Shown piece after piece: positions 17,512 to 27,211 of a stretch of DNA of 64,000 nt. A program made the translations under genes and the position numbers. Positions within the stretch are counted from its first letter, which is position 1. Every line of letters starts with the position of its first letter. The notes below the pieces were generated by a model that saw nothing but the letters and a program-made list of their open reading frames with translations, had not been told where the DNA came from and did not search any database. Source of the DNA: Acidobacteriaceae bacterium (GTDB lineage: Bacteria; Acidobacteriota; Terriglobia; Terriglobales; Acidobacteriaceae); assembly GCA_003156805.1 (NCBI GenBank), contig PMHV01000018.1, positions 17,022-81,021 of the forward strand. The letters run 5' to 3'.

Positions 17512-18034
17512 TGTCAGTAGTCTCCTGAATAAACTCGTTCCACGACGTAGTTAAGGCGAACGGTAGCCGGTTCTCTACAGTCCGTGATTTGAGAAAGAAA
17601 ACGTGACTGGGAGTGTCAGACTGAGCTGCTGCCTCAGGGCCCGGTTTTCGCTTTCATTTCCGTTTCTTTGACTGGTTTGTTCGCACGGCGACTGCCAGGA
17701 TGGCGAGTCAGGTCTAAGATTCTTCTCAGCAGGCGCGGGAGTTGTTGCCGTCGCAGGTGGAGCGGTGGTGCCCGCGCGCTTACAATCACGGTCTCTTCAG
17801 CGCCGGTGAAGGATCGGACTAAGAACCCCCTATGCTTCTGCGCGACAAGTTGCGGCAGACGCGACCCTGGTGCACAAATAGTCGCCAAATGGATTGTTTC
17901 CGAGCTGCCCGTCACAGGCAACCATCGCAGAGGAGGTCCCCTATCTTCGATTGGTAGTAGAATAGCTGCCCATCTCGCGTTATGCGGTAGGTTGTACTGG
18001 TTCAGTGGACGCATTCTCGAACGTGGAGGCAGCA
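17512..18034. other. Gene-free divergent region (523 bp)
   Basis: Separates the PEP-CTERM gene from the ABC operon. Open frames here are short, or run antisense to or out of frame into the ABC gene, and look artefactual. GGAGG at 18025-18029 serves the ABC gene. A weak TAGAAT just after 17955 could be a -10 box for the ABC operon. No RNA gene or repeat was seen. Confidence 0.45.
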
Positions 18035-18928
18035 ATGGCACTCATGATCGCAGGTCTTTCCAAGACTTACCCCAACGGTGTAAAGGCGCTCAAAAACCTG
18101 TCCCTCTCCATCGGCAACGGCCTGTTCGGCCTGGTGGGCCCCAATGGCGCCGGCAAGAGTTCCCTGATGCGTACTGTCGCCACGCTTCAGGACCCCGACT
18201 GCGGCTCCATCAATCTCGACGGCATCGACGTCCTGCGCCAGAAAGACGAGGTCCGCCGCATTCTCGGCTACCTTCCGCAGGAGTTCGGCGTTTATCCAAA
18301 GATCTCCGCGCTGGACATGCTCCACCACCTCGCCGTGATGAAGGGCATGACATCTTCGTCCGAGCGCAAGGCGACCGTCGACGCACTGCTGCAGCAGACC
18401 AATCTCTGGGACGTTCGCAAGAAAGCTCTCTCCACTTTTTCCGGCGGCATGAAACAGCGCTTCGGCATCGCCCAGGCACTGCTCGGCAATCCTCGCCTCA
18501 TCATCGTTGACGAGCCCACCGCCGGCCTCGACCCTGCCGAGCGCAATCGCTTCCTGAACCTGCTCTCGTCCCTTGGCAGCAACCGCACCGTCATCCTTTC
18601 TACCCACATCGTCGATGACGTCCGCCAGCTCTGCCCCCGCATGGCCATCATCGCCTCGGGCGAGCTGCTCCTGGAAGGCTCTCCGAGCGACGCCCTGGCC
18701 GCCCTCAACGGCAAGATCTGGTCGAAGGTGGTGGCTACGGACGGCGAGTTGCGTACTTTGGAAACTCAGCTCCACGTCATCTCTACTCACCTCGTCGGCG
18801 GACAGCACGAAGTTCGTGTATACGCCGACTCCTCTCCGGGCGGCGGTTTCCGCCCGGTCGATTCCGGACTTGAGGACGTCTATTTCCTCAACCTCTCGCA
18901 GCAGGCCAACGGCCAGCTTCCGAATTAA
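18035..18928 (+). CDS. ABC transporter ATP-binding protein
   Basis: The cytoplasmic ATPase of an ABC-2-type system (297 residues). Walker A is GPNGAGKSS (Lys41), the signature is FSGGMKQRFGIAQA, Walker B IIVDEPTAGLDP, and the H-loop STHIVDD. A C-terminal extension of about 90 residues follows. ATG 18035 has a strong GGAGG 5 bases upstream; an earlier in-frame start at 18005 lacks support. The partner permease/peptidase starts 23 bases downstream, so the two form an operon. Confidence 0.94.
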   Translation: MALMIAGLSKTYPNGVKALKNLSLSIGNGLFGLVGPNGAGKSSLMRTVATLQDPDCGSINLDGIDVLRQKDEVRRILGYLPQEFGVYPKISALDMLHHLAVMKGMTSSSERKATVDALLQQTNLWDVRKKALSTFSGGMKQRFGIAQALLGNPRLIIVDEPTAGLDPAERNRFLNLLSSLGSNRTVILSTHIVDDVRQLCPRMAIIASGELLLEGSPSDALAALNGKIWSKVVATDGELRTLETQLHVISTHLVGGQHEVRVYADSSPGGGFRPVDSGLEDVYFLNLSQQANGQLPN

Positions 18929-18951
18929 CCCTCGCACCTGGAGGATCTGAC

Positions 18952-21900
18952 ATGGCACTCTTTTTGGAATTCTTCACTTTCGAACTCAAGTATCGCTTCA
19001 AGAGCCTCTCGACCTACGTCTACTTCGTCCTCTGGCTCACGTTTTCCTTCCTCTGCGTTGCTTCCGAAAGCTTCGGCCCCATCGGCAGCGGCAATGGCAA
19101 GATTCTCCTGAATTCTGCGTACGCCAACACCCTCGACAATGTCCTCGCCGCGCTGTTCGGCATCATCGTCATCGCCGCCATCTTCGGGACCTCCATCCTC
19201 CGCGACTTCCAGCGCGACACCTACCAGATCCTGTTTACCCAGCCCATCTCCAAATTCGCCTACCTCGGCGGACGCTGGGCCGGCTCCTTCCTCACCACCG
19301 TCTTCGCTTTCTCCGGCATGATGCTAGGCACCTTCCTCGGCACCTTCGCGCCATGGGCAGACCACACCCGCATCGCTCCGAATCATTTCTGGACGTATCT
19401 CCAGCCCTTCCTCTCGATACTGGTTGTCCAGATCTTCTTCGTCGGTTCTGTCTTCTTTGCCGTCGCCGCCCTCTCCCGCAAGATCTTCATCGTCTATCTC
19501 CAGGGTGTGGCGCTGTTCATGTTCTACGTCATTGGAGTCACCGTCTTCTCCGCCACCCGCTCGCTCGAGCGCTTCTGGTCCGGCATTTTCGATCCCATCG
19601 GCCTCATCTTATTCAACGATGTCACCCGCTATTGGACGGTCATTGAAAAGAACGCGCTGTTCGTCACTTGGTCGCCCGCTCTCGTCAATGGCGTGTTCCT
19701 CTACAACCGTCTCCTCTGGATCGGCGTCGGTGTCCTATCGCTGGTCTCAGTCTGGGCGCTGTTTCCCATGTCCGTGGAGGCCCTCACCGCGCGCTCCCAG
19801 AGCCGCCGCGCCGCCAAAGCGAAGGAACATGAACTCGCGGAGGCTCTGCCCGTCCGCTCCCTCGTCGCCGCCGGCCTTCCCCTCGTCCATCAGGCCTTCA
19901 CTTCCGCCACCACCTTTGCTCAATACCTCTCGCTATCCCGTCTCCGCCTGCGCAACATTTTTCGCGACATACCGTTCTGGGCCATTGTCGCCCTCCTCGT
20001 CGCCTTCGGCATCAACAACGGCCATTTCGCCGGCCACGTCGCCGACCAGAACGTCTGGCCGGTCACCTACCTCATGGTCCAAGCCGTCGAGGGCAGCGCC
20101 CTCCTCTTTCTCTTCATCGTCGCAGCCCTCTATGCCGCAGAGCTGCTCTGGCGCGAGCGCGACACCCACTTCGACGGCATCCATGACGCTCTGCCCATGC
20201 GCGAGTCCACCGACTGGCTCTCTCGCCTCACCGCCATCGTCGTCGTCGAGCTCATCCTTCTTGCCGTCGCTATGCTCATCGGCATTCTCATGCAGACCAT
20301 CGGCGGTTACTACCATTACGAACTCCTCCAGTACTTCAAGGAGCTCTACGTCGTGACCTTCCCGCAGGTCCTCACCTTCATCCTTCTCGCACTCTTCATC
20401 CAGACCGTCGTCTCGAACAAGTTTGTGGGCCACGCCATTGTCATCGGCCTCTTCGTCCTGATGCCCATCCTCTTCAGCTTCGGATGGGAGAACACGCTTT
20501 ACCTCATCGGCCAGACCCCCGCCTACACCTACTCCGACATGAACGGCTACGGCCACTTCGTCCCCGCCCTGTTCTGGTCGATCACCTACTGGCTCGCGAT
20601 CATGGCCGTCCTGGGCGTGGTCTCCATTGCGCTGGCCCGGCGCGGAGCTGAGGACTCACTGCGCGCCCGCATCCGCCTGGCCCTTCGGCTGGCTCCCCGC
20701 CTCGCGCCCATCGCTATTGTTTTCGCCGTCATCGCAGCCGGCGCCGGCTCCTGGTACTTCTACAATGCCCATGTCCTCAACGAGTACCTCGACTCCAAGG
20801 CGCGCCGCGACATCCAGGCCGACTACGAACGCAAATTCAAACAATACGAAAACTTTCTCCCGCCTAAGGTCACCGCGGTCGATGCCGCTATCAATATCTA
20901 TCCCGATCGCCGCTCCTTCGACGGAAGCGTCCGCATCACCATGCAGAACAAGACCAACCAGCCCATCTCGCAGATCCATCTCACCGATCAGCGGCAGTCG
21001 GCAAGCAACGTCCAATTCGATCGTCCCTTTCACCTCGTCAGCTCGGCGCCCCGGAATATTTACTCCATTTACGCCCTCGATCAGCCCCTGGCGCCCGGTG
21101 AGACCATCACGCTGACTTGCAATATCGGCCATCAGAGCCATGGGTTCCGCGACGGCAACGAGTTGCCGGAACTCGCCTACAACGGCACTTTCTTCGACTC
21201 CGACTTCGTCCCCTATATCGGCTACAACCGCAACATCGAGCTCGACGACCCGCGGCGCCGGCGCGAAGAGCATCTTCCTCCTCTGGAAGAAATGGCTCAC
21301 CGCGGTGACCCGCTCCACTCCGTCAATAACGTATTTTTTCCTTTCGAATCCGACTGGATTACCTATCACACCGTGGTCAGCACATCAGCCGACCAGATCG
21401 CGCTCGCTCCTGGATATTTGCAGCGCCAATGGCAGGCCAATGGCCGCCACTTCTACGAATACAGCATGGGCTCTACCCACATCCTCGATTTTTTCGCCTA
21501 TATCTCCGCGCGCTACCAGATTCGAAAAGAAACCTATCGCGGGCCTGACGGGGACGTCGCCCTTGAGGTTTACTACGATCCGGCGCACACCTACGACCTC
21601 GACGACATGCTGGCGAGCTCGCGCGCGGGACTCGACTATTATCAGCGCGTCTACAGCCCTTACCAGTTCTCCCAGTTCCGCATCCTCGAGTTTCCGCGCT
21701 ACCGCACTTTTGCCCAGTCCTTCCCGAATACAGTCCCGTACTCTGAAGCCATCGGCTTCATCGAACGCGTTCGCAAGCCGACCGATATCGATTTCACCTA
21801 CTTCGTCACCGCCCACGAACTCGGCCATCAATGGTGGGCGCACCAGCTCATCGGAGCCGACGTCGAAGGCTCCAACATGTTGGCGGAAAGCCTGGCCGAG

Positions 21901-22656
21901 TATTCCGCGCTGCAGGTCATGGCTCACAAGTACGGCCGCGACCTCATGCATCGCTATCTTCGCCATGAACTCGATGGCTATCTGCGGGGCCGCGCCGGCG
22001 AGACCCGCCACGAGCCGCCGCTCGCTCTGGTCCAGCGCGAGCCCTACGTCTGGTATCAGAAGGGTGGCCAGATCCTCTACACCCTTGCCGACTACATCGG
22101 CGAAGACAAACTCAATCTCGCGCTCCACAACTTCCTCATGCAGTACCGCTACGCTAACGCCAACAACCAGGCCGACGCCAGCCCCAACAGGAACGACAAT
22201 CCCCACCCCTCCACCACTCTCGACGGTCCCTACCCCGATACCCGCATGTTGGTTGACGCCATCCGCGCGCAGACCCCGCCCGAACTCCAGTACCTGGTCG
22301 ACGACGGCTTCAACCGCATCGTTCTCTACGACAACAAGGCGGTCTCCGCCACTTCGCAAAAGACCCCCGACGGAAAATACAAGGTCACCCTTGAGGTCCA
22401 GGCTCGCAAGCTGCAGGCCGATGGCAATGGCGCGGAAACCCACGTGCCCCTCGCCGACTACATCGAGATCGGCGTCTTCAGCGGAAAGAAAGATGAGGAG
22501 AAGCCCCTCTATCTCAAGAAAGAAAAAATCACGGAAGAGCACAAGACTTTCGTGATCGTCGTCGACCAGCCGCCTACACTGGCGGGCATTGATCCCTACA
22601 ACAAGCTCATTGACCGGAATGCCGACGACAACATGATCGATGTTACCCGGCAATAA
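18952..22656 (+). CDS. ABC-2 permease fused to an M1-family (gluzincin) peptidase domain
   Basis: A 1234-residue fusion. Residues 1 to about 600 carry some twelve hydrophobic segments in two blocks (about 15-270 and 330-560), as in paired ABC-2 permease halves. After a further TM at about 580-602 comes an extracytoplasmic peptidase region with the zinc motif HELGH (955-959) and a downstream Glu at 979, in QWWAHQLIGAD...MLAES. I count 19 residues between motif and Glu, one more than classical M1 enzymes. The GAMEN substrate motif is not obvious. Homologous permease/M1 fusions are known in Bacteroidetes and Acidobacteria with unproven function. It pairs with the ATPase just upstream. Possible role: export coupled to periplasmic peptide trimming (inference). 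Confidence 0.92.
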   Translation: MALFLEFFTFELKYRFKSLSTYVYFVLWLTFSFLCVASESFGPIGSGNGKILLNSAYANTLDNVLAALFGIIVIAAIFGTSILRDFQRDTYQILFTQPISKFAYLGGRWAGSFLTTVFAFSGMMLGTFLGTFAPWADHTRIAPNHFWTYLQPFLSILVVQIFFVGSVFFAVAALSRKIFIVYLQGVALFMFYVIGVTVFSATRSLERFWSGIFDPIGLILFNDVTRYWTVIEKNALFVTWSPALVNGVFLYNRLLWIGVGVLSLVSVWALFPMSVEALTARSQSRRAAKAKEHELAEALPVRSLVAAGLPLVHQAFTSATTFAQYLSLSRLRLRNIFRDIPFWAIVALLVAFGINNGHFAGHVADQNVWPVTYLMVQAVEGSALLFLFIVAALYAAELLWRERDTHFDGIHDALPMRESTDWLSRLTAIVVVELILLAVAMLIGILMQTIGGYYHYELLQYFKELYVVTFPQVLTFILLALFIQTVVSNKFVGHAIVIGLFVLMPILFSFGWENTLYLIGQTPAYTYSDMNGYGHFVPALFWSITYWLAIMAVLGVVSIALARRGAEDSLRARIRLALRLAPRLAPIAIVFAVIAAGAGSWYFYNAHVLNEYLDSKARRDIQADYERKFKQYENFLPPKVTAVDAAINIYPDRRSFDGSVRITMQNKTNQPISQIHLTDQRQSASNVQFDRPFHLVSSAPRNIYSIYALDQPLAPGETITLTCNIGHQSHGFRDGNELPELAYNGTFFDSDFVPYIGYNRNIELDDPRRRREEHLPPLEEMAHRGDPLHSVNNVFFPFESDWITYHTVVSTSADQIALAPGYLQRQWQANGRHFYEYSMGSTHILDFFAYISARYQIRKETYRGPDGDVALEVYYDPAHTYDLDDMLASSRAGLDYYQRVYSPYQFSQFRILEFPRYRTFAQSFPNTVPYSEAIGFIERVRKPTDIDFTYFVTAHELGHQWWAHQLIGADVEGSNMLAESLAEYSALQVMAHKYGRDLMHRYLRHELDGYLRGRAGETRHEPPLALVQREPYVWYQKGGQILYTLADYIGEDKLNLALHNFLMQYRYANANNQADASPNRNDNPHPSTTLDGPYPDTRMLVDAIRAQTPPELQYLVDDGFNRIVLYDNKAVSATSQKTPDGKYKVTLEVQARKLQADGNGAETHVPLADYIEIGVFSGKKDEEKPLYLKKEKITEEHKTFVIVVDQPPTLAGIDPYNKLIDRNADDNMIDVTRQ

Positions 22657-23126
22657 ACAAGGCGAGGCGCTGTCGCACGGTTTCAGCTCTCAACCCGACA
22701 CCGCTGCGACAATCAGGCATCACGTCGGTCTTTCATTGCACTTGTGACATCCAACCTTGCAATCCACAGCCCTGCCGTCCGATCATCATGGCAGCAATAG
22801 GCGTGGCAATCTGAACGACGCGAGTGCTAAGGCATTTGTTTTCAATATTTTGCCTGTAACTTATTGATTCTAATAGATTAAATCGCATTTTCTCGCTAAC
22901 CTGATGATTCCAATATACTGGGGGGAGTACGGGTATACCCGGGAAGAGCTCAGCCCAATCCGGGACACGCCGCGAAACTTGTCCATCGCTGCCGAAACCC
23001 GCCATTTTCGCTTCCGCTCATTGATCCTCCATCCCGCCCAACACCCAATAGCGACCATTGCCTGTTTGGCCTCGAAGCGCCAGGTTTCGATCTTGCTAAA
23101 CTCATCTTCAGTAGAAACAATCACCG
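22657..23126. other. Gene-free region (470 bp) with a 12-bp perfect palindrome
   Basis: An AT-rich stretch at about 22835-22915 is followed by CGGGTATACCCG at 22929-22940, a perfect palindrome suitable for a dimeric regulator, then GC-rich leader to the hydrolase gene at 23127. The AT-rich part is the likeliest promoter. No convincing coding frame or RNA was seen. Confidence 0.45.
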
Positions 23127-24272
23127 ATGCCTTCACGCTACGCACAATGGATGTACGACTGGGAGCACAAGCTCACCTCGGTCGACAACAACCGTGTGGT
23201 GCGCCCGCTGGAGTGGGGCACGGAGTGGGCCCGCGACTGGCCTTGCCGCAACGGCTGGCAGCCTGGGCAAGAGGTCAGCGACCCGGCGAAATTTCTCATC
23301 GACTTCAACCGCCGCATCGTGGCCGCGAGCGACGATTTTTTTTCCTACCGCCGCCCCACGGATTATCGTCTCGAGCGCCGCGAGGTTCAGGTCTTCAGCA
23401 CGCGCCAAATACCCGATCTCAATCTCGAAGCGAAGGTCAAAGGCACATTCGCCGAATTTCTTCGCTTCACTTCTCCGGTGCGCACGCCGTATCCGGAAAA
23501 TAATCTGGCCAACGCCCGCTGGTTTCCCGCGCGCGGCCGGCGCGCCATCGTTCTGCTGCCGCACTGGAATGCCGACGCCATCGCCTACAACAGCTTTTGC
23601 CGCGTGCTCAACATGCTGGGCGTCGCGGTGTTGCGCCTCAGCATGCCCTATCACGATATCCGCATGCCGGGCGAAACCGGACGCGCCGATTACGCCGTCT
23701 CCGCCAACCTCGGCCGCACGCTCGACGCCGTGCGCCAGGGCGTGGCCGATGTCCGCTCCTGTTTCGATTGGCTCGAGCAGCAGGGATACAAGCAGCTGGG
23801 CATTCTCGGCACCAGCCTGGGCTCGTGTTATGCATTCATTGCGGCCGCGCACGATCCGCGAGTGCGCGTCGCGGTTTTCAATCATGCTTCCACTTACGTC
23901 GCCGATGTGGTTTGGCATGGACAGTCCACCCGCCACATCCGCGAGGGACTGGAACCGCAACTTGATCTGGAGCGTTTGCGGCAGGCGTGGCTCGCGGTCA
24001 GCCCCATGTCTTACTTCGACAAGTTCGCCCGCTGGCCGAAGAAATCGCTGATTATCTATGCGAAATACGATTTAACTTTTTTGCCGGAACTCTCCCGCGA
24101 TGCTGTAGCCGAATTCGCGCGGCATGAACTCGATCACAAGGTTGTGGTCCTGCCCTGCGGCCACTACACCATGGGCGAGACGCCGTTCAAATACATCGAC
24201 GGCTGGCAGATGGCTTCGTTCTTGCGGACGGCGTTTGCAGACGGAAGCACTCGGATCGGCCAGAAAGGTTGA
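23127..24272 (+). CDS. Alpha/beta hydrolase fold protein
   Basis: A 381-residue cytoplasmic-looking protein with a central alpha/beta hydrolase core. The nucleophile elbow GTSLGS places the catalytic Ser at about 230, and CGHYTMG near the C-terminus would supply the His. The N-terminal 130 residues (MYDWEHKLTS..., EWGTEWARDW) resemble the abhydrolase-18-type family of unknown substrate rather than lipases. No signal peptide is present. The gene overlaps the next one by 4 bases (TTGA), so the two are likely co-expressed. Substrate unknown. Confidence 0.8.
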   Translation: MPSRYAQWMYDWEHKLTSVDNNRVVRPLEWGTEWARDWPCRNGWQPGQEVSDPAKFLIDFNRRIVAASDDFFSYRRPTDYRLERREVQVFSTRQIPDLNLEAKVKGTFAEFLRFTSPVRTPYPENNLANARWFPARGRRAIVLLPHWNADAIAYNSFCRVLNMLGVAVLRLSMPYHDIRMPGETGRADYAVSANLGRTLDAVRQGVADVRSCFDWLEQQGYKQLGILGTSLGSCYAFIAAAHDPRVRVAVFNHASTYVADVVWHGQSTRHIREGLEPQLDLERLRQAWLAVSPMSYFDKFARWPKKSLIIYAKYDLTFLPELSRDAVAEFARHELDHKVVVLPCGHYTMGETPFKYIDGWQMASFLRTAFADGSTRIGQKG

Positions 24273-25264
24273 CGACCATTTCCAATTCAACCGCAATCGC
24301 CGCGTACTTCTGGGTCGGGCTTGCGATCTTGTTTGCGCTTCCCGCTCGCGCGCAATCGGCGCAGCCGGGCATTCCAGAAAAAGGCATTTCAGAAAAGACT
24401 CCGGAGAAGATCATCATCGACACCGATATCGGAGACGACGTGGACGACGCATTCGCGGTCGCGCTTGCTCTGCGCAGCCCGGAACTGGAGATTCTCGGCA
24501 TCACCACCACCTTCGGAGATACGGAGACTCGCGCCAGGCTCGCGGACCGGCTGCTCGGTGAGGCCGGACGCCAGGACATTCCAGTCGCCGTGGGCACGCC
24601 AACCGAAACTAACAATCGCTTCACCCAGCGCCGCTACGCTGAAGGCGGCCGCTTCGCTCGGGCATCGCACCCTAAAGCTGTGGATTTTATCCTTGAGCAA
24701 ATCCGCCGTTACCCAAACCAGATCACGTTGATCGCAATCGGCCCGCTCATGAATGTGGGAGCTGTGATCGACAAGGAGCCGGAAACTTTCCGCAAGCTGC
24801 GGCGGGTCGTGCTTATGGGCGGCTCGATTTATCGCGGCTACGGCGACATGGGATATTTTCCGCCGCATGGACCGCAAGCGGAGTGGAACATCGTAAACGA
24901 CATCCCCTCGGCGCAGAAACTTTTCGCCTCGGGTGTGCCGCTTTACGTGATGCCGCTCGACTCGACCCAACTGAAGCTGGACGAGGTGAAGAGATCGATT
25001 CTGTTTCAATCGGGCACGCCGCTTACCGATGCGTTGACGCTGCTCTACCACCAATGGGGACAGGAAACGCCGACTCTTTTCGATGTGATGACGGTCGCCT
25101 ACATTCTGAATCCGAAGCTTTGTCCGGTTCAGCCGATGCATATTCGAGTGGATGACAAGGGCTTTACGCGGCCTGAACCCGGAAGTCCGAATGCCCAAGT
25201 CTGTCTCGATTCGGATGCGGAGGCATTCTTCCGCCTTTACATCGGGCGGGTGGGCGCGCCGTAA
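24269..25264 (+). CDS. Exported inosine/uridine-preferring nucleoside hydrolase
   Basis: Hydrolyses the N-glycosidic bond of nucleosides, releasing ribose and base. The Ca2+-binding Asp cluster IDTDIGDDVDDAFA (residues about 50-63) is intact, and the ribose-binding EWNIVNDIPSA and later DVMTVAY regions are present. Unlike cytoplasmic RihA/B/C, it begins with a signal-like segment (FWVGLAILFALPARAQS), so it may salvage extracellular nucleosides in the periplasm. The start is TTG overlapping the previous gene's TGA, with AAAGG immediately before; no better start exists before the signal segment. 331 residues, near the family norm plus the signal. Confidence 0.9.
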   Translation: MTTISNSTAIAAYFWVGLAILFALPARAQSAQPGIPEKGISEKTPEKIIIDTDIGDDVDDAFAVALALRSPELEILGITTTFGDTETRARLADRLLGEAGRQDIPVAVGTPTETNNRFTQRRYAEGGRFARASHPKAVDFILEQIRRYPNQITLIAIGPLMNVGAVIDKEPETFRKLRRVVLMGGSIYRGYGDMGYFPPHGPQAEWNIVNDIPSAQKLFASGVPLYVMPLDSTQLKLDEVKRSILFQSGTPLTDALTLLYHQWGQETPTLFDVMTVAYILNPKLCPVQPMHIRVDDKGFTRPEPGSPNAQVCLDSDAEAFFRLYIGRVGAP

Positions 25265-25307
25265 CAGGGGCGTCTTCTCAACAGCTTGTGTTGAGCGGGG
25301 TTAGAAT

Positions 25308-25820
25308 GTGAATGTGGAATCCGCACGTGCCAGCCCCGAATCAGCGATCGCCAGGCCAGCGGTCACGGAATATCGGCGCGACGATTTTCTTATCAGCACC
25401 GACCGTGCGCGTCTGGATCTGGATGTGATTCACGGATTCTTAACGAATTGCTATTGGGCGAAAGGCATTCCGCGAGAAGTGGTCGCGCGCTCGATCGAGA
25501 ACTCGCTGTGCTTCGGCATTTATGATGGTAGCGGCGCGCAGGTTGGCTTCGCCCGCGTGATCAGCGATTTCGCCACCTATGCTTATCTCGGCGATGTATT
25601 TCTGATCGAATCCCATCGCGGGCGCGGATTGGGCAAGTGGCTCATGGAGTGCATCACGCGGCATCCCGCTCTGCAGGGCTTGCGGCGCTGGACGCTGCTC
25701 ACCCAAGACGCGCACGGGTTGTACGCGCAATTTGGTTTTACTCCGTTGAAAACGCCTGAGCGATACATGGAGCTTCACCGGTCCGAGATTTACCAGACTG
25801 AAGCTTATCGAACGCACTAG
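25308..25820 (+). CDS. GNAT family N-acetyltransferase
   Basis: Transfers an acetyl group from acetyl-CoA to an unknown amine. The 170-residue protein has a GNAT core with the acetyl-CoA-binding loop ESHRGRGLGKWLM (Q/RxxGxG/A type) at about residues 104-116 and the terminal LYAQFGFTPL motif. The best start is GTG 25308 (GTG 25314 is an alternative); no ATG occurs before the domain. It lies between the nucleoside hydrolase and glyA on the same strand. Confidence 0.88.
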   Translation: MNVESARASPESAIARPAVTEYRRDDFLISTDRARLDLDVIHGFLTNCYWAKGIPREVVARSIENSLCFGIYDGSGAQVGFARVISDFATYAYLGDVFLIESHRGRGLGKWLMECITRHPALQGLRRWTLLTQDAHGLYAQFGFTPLKTPERYMELHRSEIYQTEAYRTH

Positions 25821-25858
25821 ACGCTTAGGACGCTTTGGAAAGAAAAGGGATTTCGATC

Positions 25859-27148
25859 ATGAGGAACTCCACGATGTACGCCCCGCTGTACGAGTCCGAT
25901 CCTGAGATTTCGGCCGCGATTGACAATGAAACGCGACGCCAGCACGAAGGCCTTGAACTGATAGCGTCGGAGAATTTTGTCAGCGAGGCTGTACTCGAGG
26001 CTGCCGGCTCGGTGTTTACCAATAAGTATGCCGAGGGCTATCCCGGCAAGCGCTACTACGGCGGCTGCGAGTTTGCCGATGTGGTGGAAAACCTGGCCCG
26101 CGACCGCGCGAAGCAACTGTTCGGCGCCGAGTACGCCAACGTGCAGCCGCACGCCGGGTCGCAGGCCAACATGGAAGCCTATGCCGCGGTGCTGCAACCG
26201 GGCGACACGATTCTGGGCTTGAATCTGGCGCACGGCGGCCATCTCACGCACGGCCATCCTCTGAATTTTTCCGGCAAGACGTATCGCATTGTTCCCTACG
26301 GCGTGACCAAAGAAAACGAAACCATCGATTACGACGAGTTGGAAAAGCTGGCGGAAAAAGAAAAGCCAAAGCTGATCATCGGCGGCGGCAGCGCTTATCC
26401 GCGAATTATCGATTTTGTCCGCACGAGGCAGATTGCCGATAAAGTTGGCGCGCTCTATCTCGTTGACATGGCGCACTTCGCCGGGCTGGTGGCAGGCGGA
26501 GTTCATCCTTCGCCCGTGCCACATGCGCACATTGTGACCTCTACCACGCATAAGACTCTGCGCGGGCCACGCGCCGGAATGATTCTGGCTAAGGCTGAGT
26601 TCGGGCAAGCGATCGATAAAGTTGTTTTCCCCGGCATGCAGGGCGGACCGCTTATGCACATCATCGCGGCGAAAGCGATTTGCTTCCGCGAGGCGATGCA
26701 GCCCGAGTTCCGCGACTACGCGCGGCAAGTTGTGGCCAATGCGAAAGTGCTGGCGCAGACGCTGGCCGATGAGGGCTTCCGCGTTATTTCGGGAGGAACA
26801 GACACCCACGTCATGCTGGTGGATGTTTTTTCAAAAGGAATGTTGGGCAGCGATGCGGAAAAGTCGCTGGGCGAAGCGGGGATTACGGTGAACAAGAATG
26901 CGATTCCTTTCGACACGAATCCGCCGCTGAGGCCGAGCGGCATCCGGATTGGCACGCCCGCGCTGACAACGCGCGGCATGAAAGAAGCGGAGATGCAGCA
27001 GGTCGGGCGCTGGATTGCGGAAGCGCTGCTGCACCGGTCAGATGCGGCGGTGCTGGACAAGATCCGCAAGCAGGTGCTCGCGCTGTGCGAAGCGTTTCCG
27101 CTGTACGCGGAGCGCAGGGCCAAGGCACAGGCCGAAGCGCGGGCCTAA
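25859..27148 (+). CDS. glyA: Serine hydroxymethyltransferase
   Basis: Interconverts serine and glycine with tetrahydrofolate as one-carbon carrier; a central PLP enzyme in the cytoplasm. The 429-residue protein shows [10 protein letters not shown] near the start, [13 protein letters not shown], and the PLP-lysine region [13 protein letters not shown] (Lys232). Length matches the family. Two starts are plausible: ATG 25859, and ATG 25874, which has AGGA 8 bases upstream. It is a member of a plus-strand gene run but has no obvious folate neighbours. Confidence 0.97.
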   Translation: MRNSTMYAPLYESDPEISAAIDNETRRQHEGLELIASENFVSEAVLEAAGSVFTNKYAEGYPGKRYYGGCEFADVVENLARDRAKQLFGAEYANVQPHAGSQANMEAYAAVLQPGDTILGLNLAHGGHLTHGHPLNFSGKTYRIVPYGVTKENETIDYDELEKLAEKEKPKLIIGGGSAYPRIIDFVRTRQIADKVGALYLVDMAHFAGLVAGGVHPSPVPHAHIVTSTTHKTLRGPRAGMILAKAEFGQAIDKVVFPGMQGGPLMHIIAAKAICFREAMQPEFRDYARQVVANAKVLAQTLADEGFRVISGGTDTHVMLVDVFSKGMLGSDAEKSLGEAGITVNKNAIPFDTNPPLRPSGIRIGTPALTTRGMKEAEMQQVGRWIAEALLHRSDAAVLDKIRKQVLALCEAFPLYAERRAKAQAEARA

Positions 27149-27211
27149 CCGCGAGAAAGCAATTTCGATTCCACTGTATTGCTTCGTGGCGTCTGCGTTT
27201 AGAATGCCATC

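Noticed and set aside
17668-18510. Plus-strand frame of 280 codons overlapping the ABC ATPase
   Set aside because: Overlaps a clear Walker/signature ATPase in a different frame; residue composition is atypical.
21140-22653. Long open frames overlapping the peptidase part of the permease/M1 gene, on both strands (over 400 codons each)
   Set aside because: They run through the strongly recognised M1 domain in other frames, and their residues are low-complexity (Ser/Thr/Pro-rich or Val/Glu-rich), as expected from GC-rich codon shadowing.
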